Below are positions 43,329-57,773 of a DNA stretch of 64,000 bases, in pieces. Source of the DNA: Neocallimastix lanati (nom. inval.). Lineage: Eukaryota; Neocallimastigomycota; Neocallimastigomycetes; Neocallimastigales; Neocallimastigaceae. Numbering within the stretch: the stretch's first letter is position 1; each line of letters opens with the position of its first letter. The notes beneath the pieces were generated by a model, which saw only the letters and a list, made by a program, of their open reading frames with translations, did no database searches and had not been told where the DNA came from. The translations under genes were made by a program, and so were the position numbers. Location of the stretch: positions 311,001 to 375,000 of the forward strand of contig JACVTC010000116.1 of NCBI GenBank assembly GCA_016946835.1. The letters are read 5' to 3'.

Positions 43329-44244
43329 TTCGCTTTTATATATTTATTAAAATAATTAATTATAATTTTCTAGTTATAGAATATAATATTAATATTTTTT
43401 TTTTTATAATTTTGTATAATAATAAAAATAAATTTTTAATTTTGAAATTTGTTTATAATTTTACTTTATTTTCTATGTATTATTTTCAATATTAAAAATT
43501 TAAAATTAATAATATTATTATATAATATATAAATTTTAAAATTAACTTATATTGATTTTCTATTTTCTTGTTTTTATTTTTATTTTTAATTTTTATTTTT
43601 TTAATTTTTTATTTTATTTTATTTTTTCTTTTTTATCTTTATAATTTAAAATATTACAAAAAAAATATTTATATTATAAATGCATTTGAAATTTCTAATT
43701 ACAATTAATACTTTTAAATAATTATTTTTTTTACCCTAAACCCTTAATACAAAATTATATTTTTAATATGAATAATATGTATATATATACATTTATTTAT
43801 TTATCTTATGATCTATTTATTTATTTATTTATCCTTTTATTTATTTAAATATTTGAAAAAATAATAAATAATTATTTATTAATATTTTGCCTTTAGAAAA
43901 TTTATCTATATATAGATATACTATTTTTTTTTTTTAACAATAGCTAACTTGTTCCATTTTTATTAATTAAATATTTAATAAAATATATTTAATAAAAAAA
44001 AAAAAGATAAAAGAATAAACAAACAAACAAAAGAAAAACACAAAATAGAATAAAATAATGGTATTATGTATTAAAGATTCATTTAATTAAGTAAAACTTC
44101 ACAAGGGCGTTATCGTACTGTTGTATAATAATTATTTTTGGCTTCACAATATTAATTATAATTTTAAGATACGAAATTATGATCTTCATTGGTTGCGCTA
44201 GCCCTGCTGGCCTGTCTTACTGTTTCTTCAGCATTGACGCTCCT
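43329..44244. other. Intergenic region, GC-richer near its right end
   Basis: 43329-44080 is A/T-rich and includes the upstream flank of the cyclotransferase. 44080-44244 is a mixed-composition island (with GGTTGCGCTAGCCCTGCTGG) that continues, beyond the LINE insertion, at 47014-47215. The two halves probably belonged to one older repeat or gene into which LINE C inserted. Confidence 0.55.
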
Positions 44245-44256
44245 GGTAGTAGTAGT

Positions 44257-44296
<40 letters not shown>

Positions 44297-47013
44297 GAAA
44301 ACTTTATTTAATTTATAATAATAATAATAAAATTACATGACTTTAAAGAAAAAAAAAATAAAATACATGAAATAAAATATTATATATTATAAAATTATAA
44401 AAGTACGTTAGAAGCAATATCCTCTAACTTTTCTCATTCCTCGATGATAACACCACGTCCATTATTGCGAGTAATAATTTCAGTATTAGTATTATCTAAC
44501 GAATCTGTATCATATCTTTCACTGGAGGTGAAAATCCATACCTTTTCATTTCGATGTCGACGCTCTCGGCAACGGTAGATTCAACGGAATACCTTTTCAT
44601 CATAAATATAAAAGATCGACAATTAAAGGTATTACTTTTGTTAGAAATTCCGCAATCCCCACAAAATACGGAACAGTTGACGAAGTTGAACTTTGTTTAA
44701 AAATATTGTCAACTAATTGTCTTTGTTCCCCATCATTAAGTTTAATTTTTTCATATATTGAACGCCCGCCAAGAAGAGTATTCAATATAAAGTAATAAAT
44801 ATTATTATCATAATACTTTGCTGAATCTAAAGAAACATCCAAGGATTTTTGTTCAATTATCATTGCAAACTTCAAAAAGAGATCATCATGAAAAGGTAAA
44901 GATTTATTTCTGTAATTTTCCAATTCTTTACAGGCAAAAATTCAGTGAGAAAAGCTAGGTACACTAACACCACAACATGGGCAACATTTAGGGCAATCTT
45001 CTGAGATTATTTTTCTTTTAATGGAAATACTAATGTCAAATTTAAAACTACACCTAATTCGAGAAATCCAAAAGATTCCCAACTGGTACTTAGAATATTG
45101 AAATGTTAAGTTTTTGATTTCTGAAATAAATCCAAAATCATTCTCCTTGTAAATAATTGCTTTTTTAGCTTTTGAAGGTTTGAAGACATCTCTTTCCCAA
45201 TAAAACTTTTTTATTTCACTTGTTTTTTTACCATTTAATTTCTTATCCAAAGACCTTGATTCTTTAGTCCATGAGTAATGTGACATAGTAGGAATATTAT
45301 TAGTAAGATGATTAATAATACATGATGAGTTTTTCCATTTTCTAAAGCAGCGTAATTGAAAAATAGCACAGACATTTGAAAGAGGAGGTATTCTCAATTC
45401 ACGAGTAATATCATAGAGACTGACATAAGAATTACGAGATTTAAATCCATAACTCCAATAAAGTCCTCTATTAATAATTTTTTGAGCTTTAGAGCATCTA
45501 CTCTTATTTGAACTAAAGAGAGGAGCATAATATATAACAAGACTAAAAATTAACGAAATTAAAACGTATTTCTTCAATGAGAGAGGATTAGATTTATTTA
45601 TAAGAAAACGAAAGTACGAATTTAACTTGACATTTAAATTACTGTTTAATTTGGATTGTATAGGTTTCAATGATAAAGATTCATCAAAAGGAATACTAAG
45701 ATAAGTATAGTTGTCATTTATAGGTAATTTGTTATTACCAATAAAGAAAGATGGATCTTCATAATTTATCGGTTTAACACCAATGAAGAGTCCTCTCATA
45801 CCGGGGGTTTTAGGATTAGCTCTAAGAAAAACTGAGTTGTAATTTGGAATTAGTGGTGATGAATCATCTTTTGGAAGATATTTACTTTTTCTAGTTTCTT
45901 GTAAACAGATACATATAGGTTTAAAAACACAGTTGAGGTATAAAATACTATCACGCTTTTCAGTATTCCAACCGTTAATATTTCAACTTACACAGAGATT
46001 AATGAAAGAAGAATTTGAATTTAGATGGCTAGAGAAAAAATCTTTTGCTATAGGATTAAGTTCAATATCAATGTTATTAGATTTTCTGACTTGTTCTTTT
46101 GTTTAAGTTTATTACACAAGGACCAGTTAATTTTAGATGATTTAGGAATTTTATCTCTTAAGAAATTTAAAACTTCGAAAAAGTTTAGATCATTTTTGTG
46201 TTTAGTAACTCTAATAATGAAGTATGAGCCATACCTTGGAGAAAAAAGTTTTTTAATACATGGAATTATTTCACGGTAGTTAGGGATTTTACTAATAACT
46301 TGAGCCAATAGTTTACTAGGGGACCAAGAATTAAGGCCATGGATAAAAATAAGGCTATAATTGTTCATATGATTGACGAAGCAGTAGAAACCACGATGGA
46401 AGGGAGTAGTATTAACTGAGTAAGAAGCATCCATGTTTAGAGTTTGTTGAGAAAAGAACTGACTTTATTTCTATTAAAATTGAATTAATTATAAGGATTG
46501 TATACCAAAGAATTATATATTAAATATTAACATTTAAGATTACTGAAAATAAAAGTTAATTGTTTCGCATGAATTGAATTTCCTAAGATATATTAAAAAA
46601 AAAAAAAAAAAAAAAACAATATTAATGGAAAAATTATTTATTCAATAAAATAATGTAAAATAATTATTATTATTATTTTTTTTTGTATGTTAAAATATTG
46701 TAAAAGGATAGAGATATAAAATAACATATATAACTATAAAAAATATATATAAATAGTATAGAAAAATTTAAAGATATAAGAGAAAAAATAAAACAAAAAC
46801 AATATTATTTGTAGTATAGTGTAGAAAATTTTTTGATTGAATAATTGATATAAAAACTAAAGTTGTGATTAATAAAAAAAAATGAGATTGCATATAAATT
46901 GAAAAAATAATTAAAAAATTTTATTGTTATACTAATTGCTGATCCCCTCAGAAACCCTACAGCTTAGGTTCCATCATTGGGGTAGCTGACATTGGTAGTA
47001 GTAGTAGTAGTAG
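44245..47013 (-). mobile_element. LINE copy C, internally deleted, with direct repeats at both ends
   Basis: Minus-strand element running from about 46993 to a poly(A) tail (T-run 44259-44293). Flanking direct repeats GGTAGTAGTAGTAG lie at 44245-44258 and 46994-47007 (the latter extended by two further TAG units). Order on the minus strand: 5' leader (46993-46440); an open region starting MDASYSVNTTPFHRGF (46434-46048); the endonuclease start NINGW...ICICLQET (about 45990-45880); then a jump at about 45780 straight into the RT C-terminal part (INDNYTYLSIPFDESLSL). A terminal Cys-His knuckle (CPKCCPCCG...SH, interrupted by TGA at ~44940) is followed by a further ~105 codons to 44600. Most of the endonuclease and all RT catalytic motifs are deleted. 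The 3' region at 44547-44575 matches the SINE at 15392-15420. Confidence 0.8.
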
Positions 47014-47362
47014 AATTCGACTTGAACCTATTGAACAAAGACCATTGCCGGCTAATAGCAATAGGTATAATTGATTAAAGAAGAGCTGCAGTAACCATCA
47101 AGAATGGAGAGTCAGAAAGGCAACTGATTTCATTAGGCACTTAAAGATATCCTTCCATTCCCTTGTACTGTTATTAATACTTCTTCCCCCAAGAAGGAAA
47201 TTAAACATTTTTTCACACACACTAGAATCAATATACACATTATTTTCAATACTATTACTAACATTACTAATAATTCTATTACTAATATTATTTTAATATT
47301 AGTAACTAATCTTTATACTCTAAAATTTATAATTAATTAAAAAAAATATACATAAATATATA

Positions 47363-47407
<45 letters not shown>

Positions 47408-47864
47408 AATATTCATAACTTATATTTCATTTATATTTAGATATATTATTATCTAAAACAAATTCGTAATTTACAAAATGTTTTATTAGTAAAATTAAAT
47501 ATTATCAAAATAGTAGTATCAGAATAATTACTATAAATTATAACAATCATTAATAATTATAAATATTACAATAAACATTGTAATTTCAGTTTTATATATC
47601 CTTTAAAAATCATTTTTTTTTTCTATATTTCATTTATTAATTTTAATTTTTTTAATTTTTTTTTTTAGTTTTCTAACACATATTATTTTCTATAAAATAA
47701 ATATAATTCTTATAATCTATGATATAAAATACAAATTATTTGATTTTTTTAAATAATTAAATATTAATAATTATTGATATAAGTTATTATTAATTTATAT
47801 ATATAACTAATGACATGAAGTTTTTATTTTTTGTTTTCTTATTTTATTTTTCTTAATTTTCCTC
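47014..47864. other. Mixed island then AT-rich spacer
   Basis: 47014-47215 continues the GC-richer sequence interrupted by LINE C and includes GGTTCAAGTC on the minus strand, a possible pol III B box. 47216-47864 is A/T spacer with an A-run at about 47368-47404, downstream of the IMPDH gene. Confidence 0.5.
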
Positions 47865-49424
47865 TTATTGATAAAGTCTCTTTTCATATGAGAAAAGACC
47901 ATGGACACCACCTTCAATTTGAGCACTGCTAGTTCTCTTTTCAAAACGAACCTTACCATTTTTAACTCCTTCCCAAAGTTCTTGTAATGATTTAACTCCA
48001 ATATCTTGCATACTATGCTTAAGACCAAGTTCTAAGTACTCTAAGAACTTTTTAACACTACCACGATCAACAACAGCACCTGAGACACCTTGAGCAACTT
48101 TTATAGTATCATTTTCAGAGTAATAACGTTTCGCTGCAGCTTTTCCTGAATCCATAGCATCTAAACTACCCATTCCTCTGTAACGTTTTAATTTATGACC
48201 ATCATGATAGAAGTATTCCCCTGGGGCTTCTGTTGTACCAGCTAAAAGTCCACCCATCATTACTCCACTTGCACCTAGAGCAAGAGCTTTTACTATATGT
48301 CCAACATTTTGAATACCACCATCAGCAATGCATGGGATACCAAATTCACGAGCTAATTGACAGACACGATAGACAGCAGTACCTTGTGGTCTTCCACAAG
48401 CCATTACTTCCTGAGTAATACAAATACTTCCACTACCCATACCAATTCTAAGACCGTCAACACCAGCTTCAATAAGATTACGAGCTTGTTCTTTAGTAAC
48501 AACATTACCACCAATAATATCAATCTTTGGGTATGTTTTTTTAATGTACTTAATTAAATCAATTTGGAATGAAGAATTACCTTGACTACTATCAATAACA
48601 ACAATATCTAAACCAGCTTCAGCTAAAGCATCAATTCTCTTTTTGTCGTCTGGATGAGTACTAACAGCAGCAGCACATAATAATTGGTTAGTACCTGGAA
48701 CAATAGAGGCATTTGGAAAATCACGTGTTTTGATAAGATCAGAACGTGAAAGCAATGAAACAAGACGGAATTCACTGTCAACAATTAATAACTTTCCCTT
48801 CTTGGATTTTCTTAAAATTTCATTAGCTTCAGGTAAAGAAATTCCATCTTTTGCTGTGACAAGATCAGTTATCATAACATCTCTTAATTTCTTTTTGCGA
48901 TCATCACCTTGAAGGAAATCAATATCACGTAAAGTAACAATACCCAATAACTTTGATTTCATTTTACCGTCTTCTGTAATTGGAATACCACAGAAACCAT
49001 ATTTCTCTTTAATGTCATATACATCTTCAACAGTATTATCTGGACATAAACAAATTGGATCTAAAATAAAACCATTTTCAAAACTTTTAACCTTTCTGAC
49101 CATACTTGCTTGTTGTTTTATAGTACAATTATGATGAATTACACCTAATCCACCCATTAAAGCCATACTAATAGCCATATCGGTTTCAGTAACAGTATCC
49201 ATGGGACTTGAAACAAATGGATTTTTAATTTTGTAATTTTTTGTAATTTGAACTTCACAATTAGCAGCATCAGCTGGAAAATCAATATAACCTGGTAAAA
49301 TAAGGAAATCATTATAGGTCATACCAACAGAAGATTTTCTATCAAATAACTCTTCAGCGGTTAAACCATCTTCGACATCAACAGTCTTAATTAAATCCTT
49401 CATTGATTGACTCATTTTATTCAT
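47865..49424 (-). CDS. IMPDH: Inosine-5'-monophosphate dehydrogenase
   Basis: Single exon, 519 aa, full length for eukaryotic IMPDH. It catalyses NAD-dependent oxidation of IMP to XMP, the committed step of guanine nucleotide synthesis, in the cytosol. The barrel opens with [16 protein letters not shown] and [17 protein letters not shown] pair sits at about residues 120-235 ([39 protein letters not shown]). The catalytic loop [10 protein letters not shown] places the nucleophile at Cys335. The IMP phosphate/base sites [10 protein letters not shown] and [13 protein letters not shown] are intact, as are the flap motif [10 protein letters not shown] and the C-terminal [13 protein letters not shown]. 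The start at 49424 gives the expected N-terminus, though Met4 is an alternative. No introns, in contrast to its neighbours. Divergent from SUS1/ENY2 across a 1.27-kb spacer. Confidence 0.97.
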   Translation of the reverse strand: MNKMSQSMKDLIKTVDVEDGLTAEELFDRKSSVGMTYNDFLILPGYIDFPADAANCEVQITKNYKIKNPFVSSPMDTVTETDMAISMALMGGLGVIHHNCTIKQQASMVRKVKSFENGFILDPICLCPDNTVEDVYDIKEKYGFCGIPITEDGKMKSKLLGIVTLRDIDFLQGDDRKKKLRDVMITDLVTAKDGISLPEANEILRKSKKGKLLIVDSEFRLVSLLSRSDLIKTRDFPNASIVPGTNQLLCAAAVSTHPDDKKRIDALAEAGLDIVVIDSSQGNSSFQIDLIKYIKKTYPKIDIIGGNVVTKEQARNLIEAGVDGLRIGMGSGSICITQEVMACGRPQGTAVYRVCQLAREFGIPCIADGGIQNVGHIVKALALGASGVMMGGLLAGTTEAPGEYFYHDGHKLKRYRGMGSLDAMDSGKAAAKRYYSENDTIKVAQGVSGAVVDRGSVKKFLEYLELGLKHSMQDIGVKSLQELWEGVKNGKVRFEKRTSSAQIEGGVHGLFSYEKRLYQ

Positions 49425-50689
49425 AAATATATTAACTTCAACAAAATTTTCAAGAAATATATAAAATAGAAAACAAATAAAAAACGAAATAAATATTTAT
49501 AATAAAATGTTTTATAAATTCAATAACTTTATTTAGTATATTAATTAATGGATCGAACTTGACCAGAAAAAAAAAGAAAAAAAAAAAAAACGACTTTTTC
49601 AAATTCCTTTTATACATTTTTTTTATTAATGAATAGATAAAGATTTTTTAAAAAAAAAAAAAAAAAAAAATAAACTAAATGATTGGCTTATCACATTCTT
49701 GTAAATAAATTTTTAAATTACATCAATTGATTAAAATATATTACTAATATATTACTAATATATAAATAAAAATATCGATTTAAAAATAATAAACATAATA
49801 ATTAAAGTTTAGGTAATTTGTTTTATTAAAATCATATATAAAAATCATATTCATTATATATTATTCAATCAATCAATGTATTATTAAATAGAAATAAAAG
49901 AAATAGTAATAATAAAAAAAAAAAAAAGATTAAGATCTGAATTGTTTTTATTGTTATAAAAATGTGCTTAATATAATTGTTATTTAAATATTTTAAATAT
50001 ATAAAAAAAAAACATGAAAAATTATATAATGTAAATTTATTAAAACACAGAAATAATATAATTATATAAAAAATATTAAATAATAATGGAAATCATCAAA
50101 TTTAATTTGTTTTATTTTTCTTTTATTTTAATTTGTTTCTAATTCTTATTTATATAATTTATAATTTTTAAAAATTTTTTTTTCCGCTATTATAATAAAT
50201 TTTTTTTAGAATTAATAATGCATTAATAATAAAATAATTATAATAAAATAAATAAAATAAAAATTAATAAATAATAATAAATAAATAGTAATAAATACTA
50301 AATAATTAATACTAATAATAAATAATAAATAATAAATAATAAATAATAAATAATAAATAATATAAATAAATAATAAATAATAAATAATAAATAATAAATA
50401 ATAAATAATATAAATAAATAATAAATAATAAATAATAAATAATAAATAATAAATAATAAATAATAAATAATATAAATAAATAATAAATAATAAATAATAT
50501 AAATAAATAATAAATAATAAATAATATAGATAAATAATAATAAAATATAAGTAAATAAATTATTGATAATTTTATTTATTATATATATATGTTATTAATA
50601 TATTTTGTAAAATTTTTTCATAATTAAAGATAAAGCTATTTGAATAATATTAAATTTATTTTATTTGAATAATAATATACTTTTATAAA
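49425..50689. other. Divergent intergenic region with AATAAATAAT minisatellite
   Basis: Shared upstream region of IMPDH (minus) and SUS1/ENY2 (plus). It contains A-runs near 49650-49671 and, at about 50268-50540, a minisatellite built of AATAAATAAT and AATATAAATAAAT units. No promoter motif can be assigned with confidence. Confidence 0.65.
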
Positions 50690-51435
50690 ATGGAGGATAT
50701 AGTGGAAGATATGACAAATGAAGAAATGAGAACTGTAATAAATCAGAGATTAGTTGATAGTGGTAAATATATATAAGTTTAATTTATAAATAGAAAAAAA
50801 TGATTTAAAAGTATAATATTAATATGGTTTTATTATAATAATATTTATTAATTAAGGTGAAAAGCAACGGTAGGATATTTTAAAAAATTTCATAATAATG
50901 CAAATTAAGTTACTATTTATTTATTTATTTTTTATTTATTTTAATTATATATCTTTAAATTTTGAATTAATTCTTTTATTATTATTATTATTTCTTTTTA
51001 AAATAAAATAAATTTAATTAATATAATAATAAATGAAATTTCAATTAAAATTGAAGTGAAATCTAATTTTCATTATGTATATAAATAAATAAATTAGATT
51101 AATAAATTTAACAAGAACAAAATTGAATGAATGTGGTTGGAAAGAAGAAGTTAAAAAAATGTGTAAAGGTATTAATAAATTTTATATTTTGTTAAATTTT
51201 GAATTCTATTCAATATTAATAATTTAATATTATATATATTATTCTATAAATTTATTAATTATTTTTTTTATTAATTTTTTTATAAGACATTATACAAACA
51301 AGAGGCGTTGAGTATGTTAAAATTGAAGATTTGATGAAAGAGTTAACACCTAAAGCAACAAGTCTTGTACCAGAAAATATAAAAACTGAAATTTTGCAAA
51401 ATATTAGTGATTCTCTACAAGATCAAACTCAATAA
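50690..51435 (+). CDS. SUS1: Sus1/ENY2: SAGA deubiquitinase-module and TREX-2 subunit
   Basis: Four exons: 50690-50762, 50857-50869 (13-nt microexon), 51098-51168 and 51287-51435. All junctions are GT-AG and phases fit; the product is 101 aa, the same length as human ENY2. Diagnostic stretches are MRTVINQRLVDSGEKQRL, LNECGWKEEVKKMCK and LTPKATSLVPENIKTEIL, which line up along the five-helix ENY2 fold. In known systems this small nuclear protein bridges the SAGA H2B-deubiquitinase module and the TREX-2 mRNA export complex at the nuclear pore. The gene is easy to miss because no exon exceeds 50 codons. The microexon encodes the GEKQR turn. Yeast SUS1 is also unusual in having two introns. Confidence 0.93.
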
Positions 51436-51869
51436 ATATATAAATATTTTTGTAATTAATTATATGTTTTTTTTTATTAAAAAAGAACATTTATCATATA
51501 ATTTATTTAATTTTTCAAATATATATATATATTTAATTTAGTATTAAAGAAAAAAGCGAAGAGTTAAAATTAATAATAATGAAACAAACCACAAATTAAC
51601 TAAGCATTATTTACTCTACTTCCTTAATAATAGTTTTATTTGAAAAAATTTTATAAAATTTTTCACTTTATATATATTCATATATATATTAATTATATAG
51701 AAAATACTTAACATAAACATTTCTAATTATAAAAATAAAAAATGTAAAAGCTAATGAATAATTTATATAGGAAGAAAAGATATATTTTTTAATTCTAAAA
51801 TTAACAAAATTATATAATAAACAAATAAATAAATAAATAAATAATTAATTAATTAATTATATAATAAAT
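51436..51869. other. AT-rich spacer
   Basis: Short spacer between SUS1/ENY2 and the LTR relic. (AAAT)n and (AATT)n at 51815-51870. No gene. Confidence 0.7.
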
Positions 51870-53465
51870 TATGTTTTGAAATTAAATTTGTTACTTCATT
51901 AAGTCTTGTTTTTAATTTATTATACAAATAATTATAGTACAAAATATGATACAGGATTTACCATATATTGCTTATTTTTTATCAAACCACGTTATACACC
52001 ATAACTATAAATAACTATAAATATACATCAATAACTGTTGTAAGTGTCATATTATTTTATTAAAAATAAATATTAAAGATATAAGACTTCTGAAGTTATT
52101 TATTATACATTTACATACATTATATTTATTTATTATATTATATATATTTATTAATTTATGTAATATTAGACTTATTAAACTTTAGAAATAAACAAAACAG
52201 TAAAATTATATAACTATTTGTAATTATATTTTAAATAATATAAAATATTAAATCTATATATATATATATATATATAATTAAATAACAAAAATTAAACTTT
52301 GTATTTTAGCATTCCTCCTAAAGTTTGCATTTTGATGTTTATCTAAGATTTAATTATTTAAATTTTTGAAAGAATATTATATCTAAATTTAGTCATTGGT
52401 GGCTCACTTAAACATTTGATAAAACCATCTACTAAATTTAAATGTGAATTTACATATTTCGAATTAATTATTTTTGTTTTCAATAGTTCTTTTATTTTGT
52501 GATACCAGAAATTAATATGCCTTGATTATCAACATTAATTACTAAATTATCTATTTATATTTAATTTATTAAATATATTATTATACTATAAAACCTCCTT
52601 ATCATATTTAATAATAGCACCTTACTTATTTTGGAATGTTGATAAAGATATACAATTTTAAAATTTAGAAAATCTTCTAGTAGAACATGTACCTAATTAT
52701 ATAAGAATACTTATAACATAAATAGAATTATCTTTTAAATATTTTAATATTCGCTTTACATTTTCCCAGTGTCTTTAAATTTTGGGTTGTGTATCGTAAG
52801 TTTTTGAAATTATATTATAAATTTCAAAAGCGGTACTATAATTACATTTAATTTTTTTTGAAATTGTTACCATTACTATTTACTATTAGAGATTTTGCTT
52901 GATTATATGAGTCAAGCATCTCTTCGATTACACTAGGTGCGTGTACCATATTGAATATAGTAGGAATAATTTTATATTTATTTATAATTTCTTTCTTTAT
53001 CCCTTTTGTAGATACTTTAGCTATGTTCTCTTCAAAAATAAAATTATTTAAAAGATCTATAGATAATAATAGATGTAGTTTTCTGTTCTAAGTTTTAAAA
53101 TCCTTTTTATATTTCATGATAAGTGTTATCCAGGTGAAAGTTGGACTATATCTAGACATCCTGGTAGAATATACAAAAGTAAAATAAAATTTTTCAGATT
53201 CTTTGATAATAAAATAAATTTTACAATTTAAATTCTTAATAAGAAGGACAATAAAATACTTTTTTATATGAGTCTTAATGAGACTCTTAATCTTTTGTTT
53301 TGAAATGAAATTGTCTTGTTTTCAATTTATTATTAAAATAATTATAAAATACATGAATAGTACATAATTTGATACAGGATTTAGTGTATATCATGTAATA
53401 ACGTGTATTGTGGGTCAAGCCATATTATACACACTATAATAAATATGTGCAACAATAATTTATAT
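51870..53465 (-). mobile_element. Copia-like LTR element relic, minus strand
   Basis: LTR-like ends at about 51870-52055 and 53293-53465 share TTTTGAAAT, AATTTATTAT, ATAATTATA and GATACAGGATTTA blocks. The inner edge of the right LTR carries the primer-binding site on the minus strand, GATTAAGAGTCTCATT (complement of 53277-53292), which fixes the orientation. Near the left LTR the minus strand encodes an RNase H C-terminus-like segment (INSKYVNSHLNLVDGFIKCL, about 52475-52415), and near 53040-52860 another open stretch (MVHAPSVIEEMLDSYNQAKS). The bulk of integrase and RT is deleted. Many stops. Confidence 0.65.
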
Positions 53466-53555
53466 AATATTAAATATATAATAATAGTTAATTTGTATTT
53501 TAACAATATATTATATGATTTTTTGAGTTTGATTGTCAAGTTTAAATAAAGTTTA

Positions 53556-55027
53556 CTTTAGAATATGTGAAATAATAAGAAATAATTTCAAATTGAAACA
53601 TAATGTATGTAAATTAATATATAAGCCATATTGTATAGGTGTAACAACATGTAATTTGAAATATTTTAACTTATCATAAAACATAATAATTAAGTTGATA
53701 TAATTTTTAAACATTAAGAGTCTCATGGACTATTAAAAGGATACCTTAAAAAAAATAAAATAATTGTTATGGTAAAAGTTGCCATTACGTCAACTACTAG
53801 GAAAAGTAAATGAATCTTTAAAGAATATAATGTTGGCTTGAAACTAATCTAATGATAACCCAAAAGAAATTTTTATTATAAAACCAATTCTACCCTCCGA
53901 AAATAAAAACACGGCTTTAGATTTTAATATCTCAAGTAAAACTTATTGCTCAACCAAGGCAAATAAGAAAAAAAAATATATAATATTTAAAACTCATAAT
54001 TACACGTATTAAATGCTTAAATTATAACAGTATTATTAATAAGGAGACTATATGTCATAAATACTATACTAAATTAATAAATAACAATTAAGTTAATATC
54101 CCCATTATCTTAAGGGAAATATAATATAAATAAATGGTAATTCCAAGCTAGTGTGAAACTAGCGTGAAATATATTTATATATTAACTTACTATAATAATT
54201 AAAAAAAACATTAGTTATTAATTAAACTAAATTAACACGTATAAAATACATTATGCAATACATTTTAAAAATTTTTATTAAATCTAAAGCCTAAAAGACT
54301 CTGAATAGACACTTACGCATATATAAATTATTATACTTAAAAGACTTATGTATTATTTGATAAAGTTTAAATTAATATCTATTGAATATTAAAAGCTATT
54401 TTTAAATTAATATCTTTTGAATATTAAGAGCAATTTTATTAACCTTAACAAATAATTCAAGTTAAACTAATATAATTTAAAATGACAGAAACCAAAGAAA
54501 GTTAGCAATATATAATAAATGATTATTGTAAAACTTAACAAATATTCAATCAAAATTAATTAAAACTTGTATAAAAATTATATATTAATAATGGTTTATT
54601 CGTTAATTCACAAAACATCAAATATCAAATATCAAATACAAGATAATATAGTTTAAAATAAAATCAAGCAAATATACTAAGTATATAAATATAAATATAC
54701 AATTAATAAAGAATATATTAAGAAATATTCTTATGATATAAATAAAATTCATATAATATATAAATTTAGTAATAATATAATTTACACATATTCACCTAAC
54801 AAACAAACCAAATAATATTCATAGTGAAATAGTTTGGTTTAAGAGAGAATGTTAGAATATGTGAAATAATGAGAAATAAACCTCAAATGCATTGAAACAT
54901 ATTGTATGTAAATTAATAGATAAGCCACATTAAAAAAATATAAAAACATGTAATTTAAAAATTATTATTCTTTATAACTCTTTATCATAAAACATATTAA
55001 TAAGGTTGATATAATTATCAAATTTCA
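53556..55027 (+). mobile_element. Non-coding LTR element relic just upstream of a gene
   Basis: LTRs at about 53556-53713 and 54850-55027 share TTAGAATATGTGAAATAAT, ATGTATGTAAATTAATA, TAAGCCA, CATGTAATTT and TTATCATAAAACATA. The right one starts TGTTAGAA after a purine tract (AAGAGAGAA). The primer-binding site ATTAAGAGTCTCA lies at 53713-53725. The ~1.1-kb interior has no long frame; it is either a decayed copia or a non-autonomous TRIM/LARD-type element. The right LTR ends 80 nt before the ATG at 55107. Confidence 0.65.
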
Positions 55028-55106
55028 TGACTCTTAACAGCTTATAATTTTTTACAAATCAATTTTTTTTTTTTTTTTTTTATTTTATTTTAAATAGAGA
55101 TAAAAA

Positions 55107-57033
<1,927 letters not shown>

Positions 57034-57215
57034 ATTAAATTTGTGTATTTTTTTTATTTTTTTTATATGTATTTTTCTGTTATATATATAAAATAGTAAT
57101 TTACATAAAAAATTTTTATATAAATACTTAAAAATAATATTTATTTAGTAAATAATAAAATTATATTATAAATAAATAATTAATTATATAAATATATGAA
57201 TAAACTAATTATAGT

Positions 57216-57265
<50 letters not shown>

Positions 57266-57773
57266 TAATAATAATAATAATAATAATACTAATAAAATAA
57301 TACTAATAATAATAACAATAATAATAATAACAATAATAACAATAATAATAACAATGATAAATTGTCTTTTAATATTAGAAATTTTTTAAATAATATAAAA
57401 TTTATTTTTTAAATTTTACATGATAAATATTTTTTAATTAAATAGTATATTATAATTTTTAATTTTAATTACAAATTGAATTTATTATAAAAAGATATAA
57501 TACATATTGATTCGGTTATAGTAAATTTTTTTTTAAATAATAAATATTTGCTATAATTATAATAAATAAGTTAAATATATTATTAGAAAATATATAAATA
57601 TATTTTCATATATAAAAATATATAACCAAATAAGTAGGAATTATTAAATTAATAATAAAAATAAAATAGTAAAAGAACGAAACATTAGTATACAATATAA
57701 TAAAGAATAAAATAAATTATAAAATTCAAATAAAAATAATGAAAATACATATCATAGATTTATTAAGTAACCA
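57034..57773. other. Convergent intergenic region with interrupted (AAT)n
   Basis: Lies between the 3' ends of the unknown organellar gene (+) and the formin (-). (AAT)n with AAC and ACT variants occurs at about 57217-57358. The rest is A/T spacer; no terminator element can be named. Confidence 0.7.

Noticed and set aside
43733-43747. Telomere-like CCCTAAACCC
   Set aside because: A single short occurrence in spacer, not an array.
50268-50540. Possible replication origin in the AATAAAT minisatellite
   Set aside because: A/T richness is the rule in the whole window, so this tract alone is not evidence for an origin.
55028-55040. TGACTCTTAA after the right LTR, resembling the tRNA-Lys loop in reverse
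   Set aside because: Only about 10 nt match, with no LTR on the correct side; probably chance.
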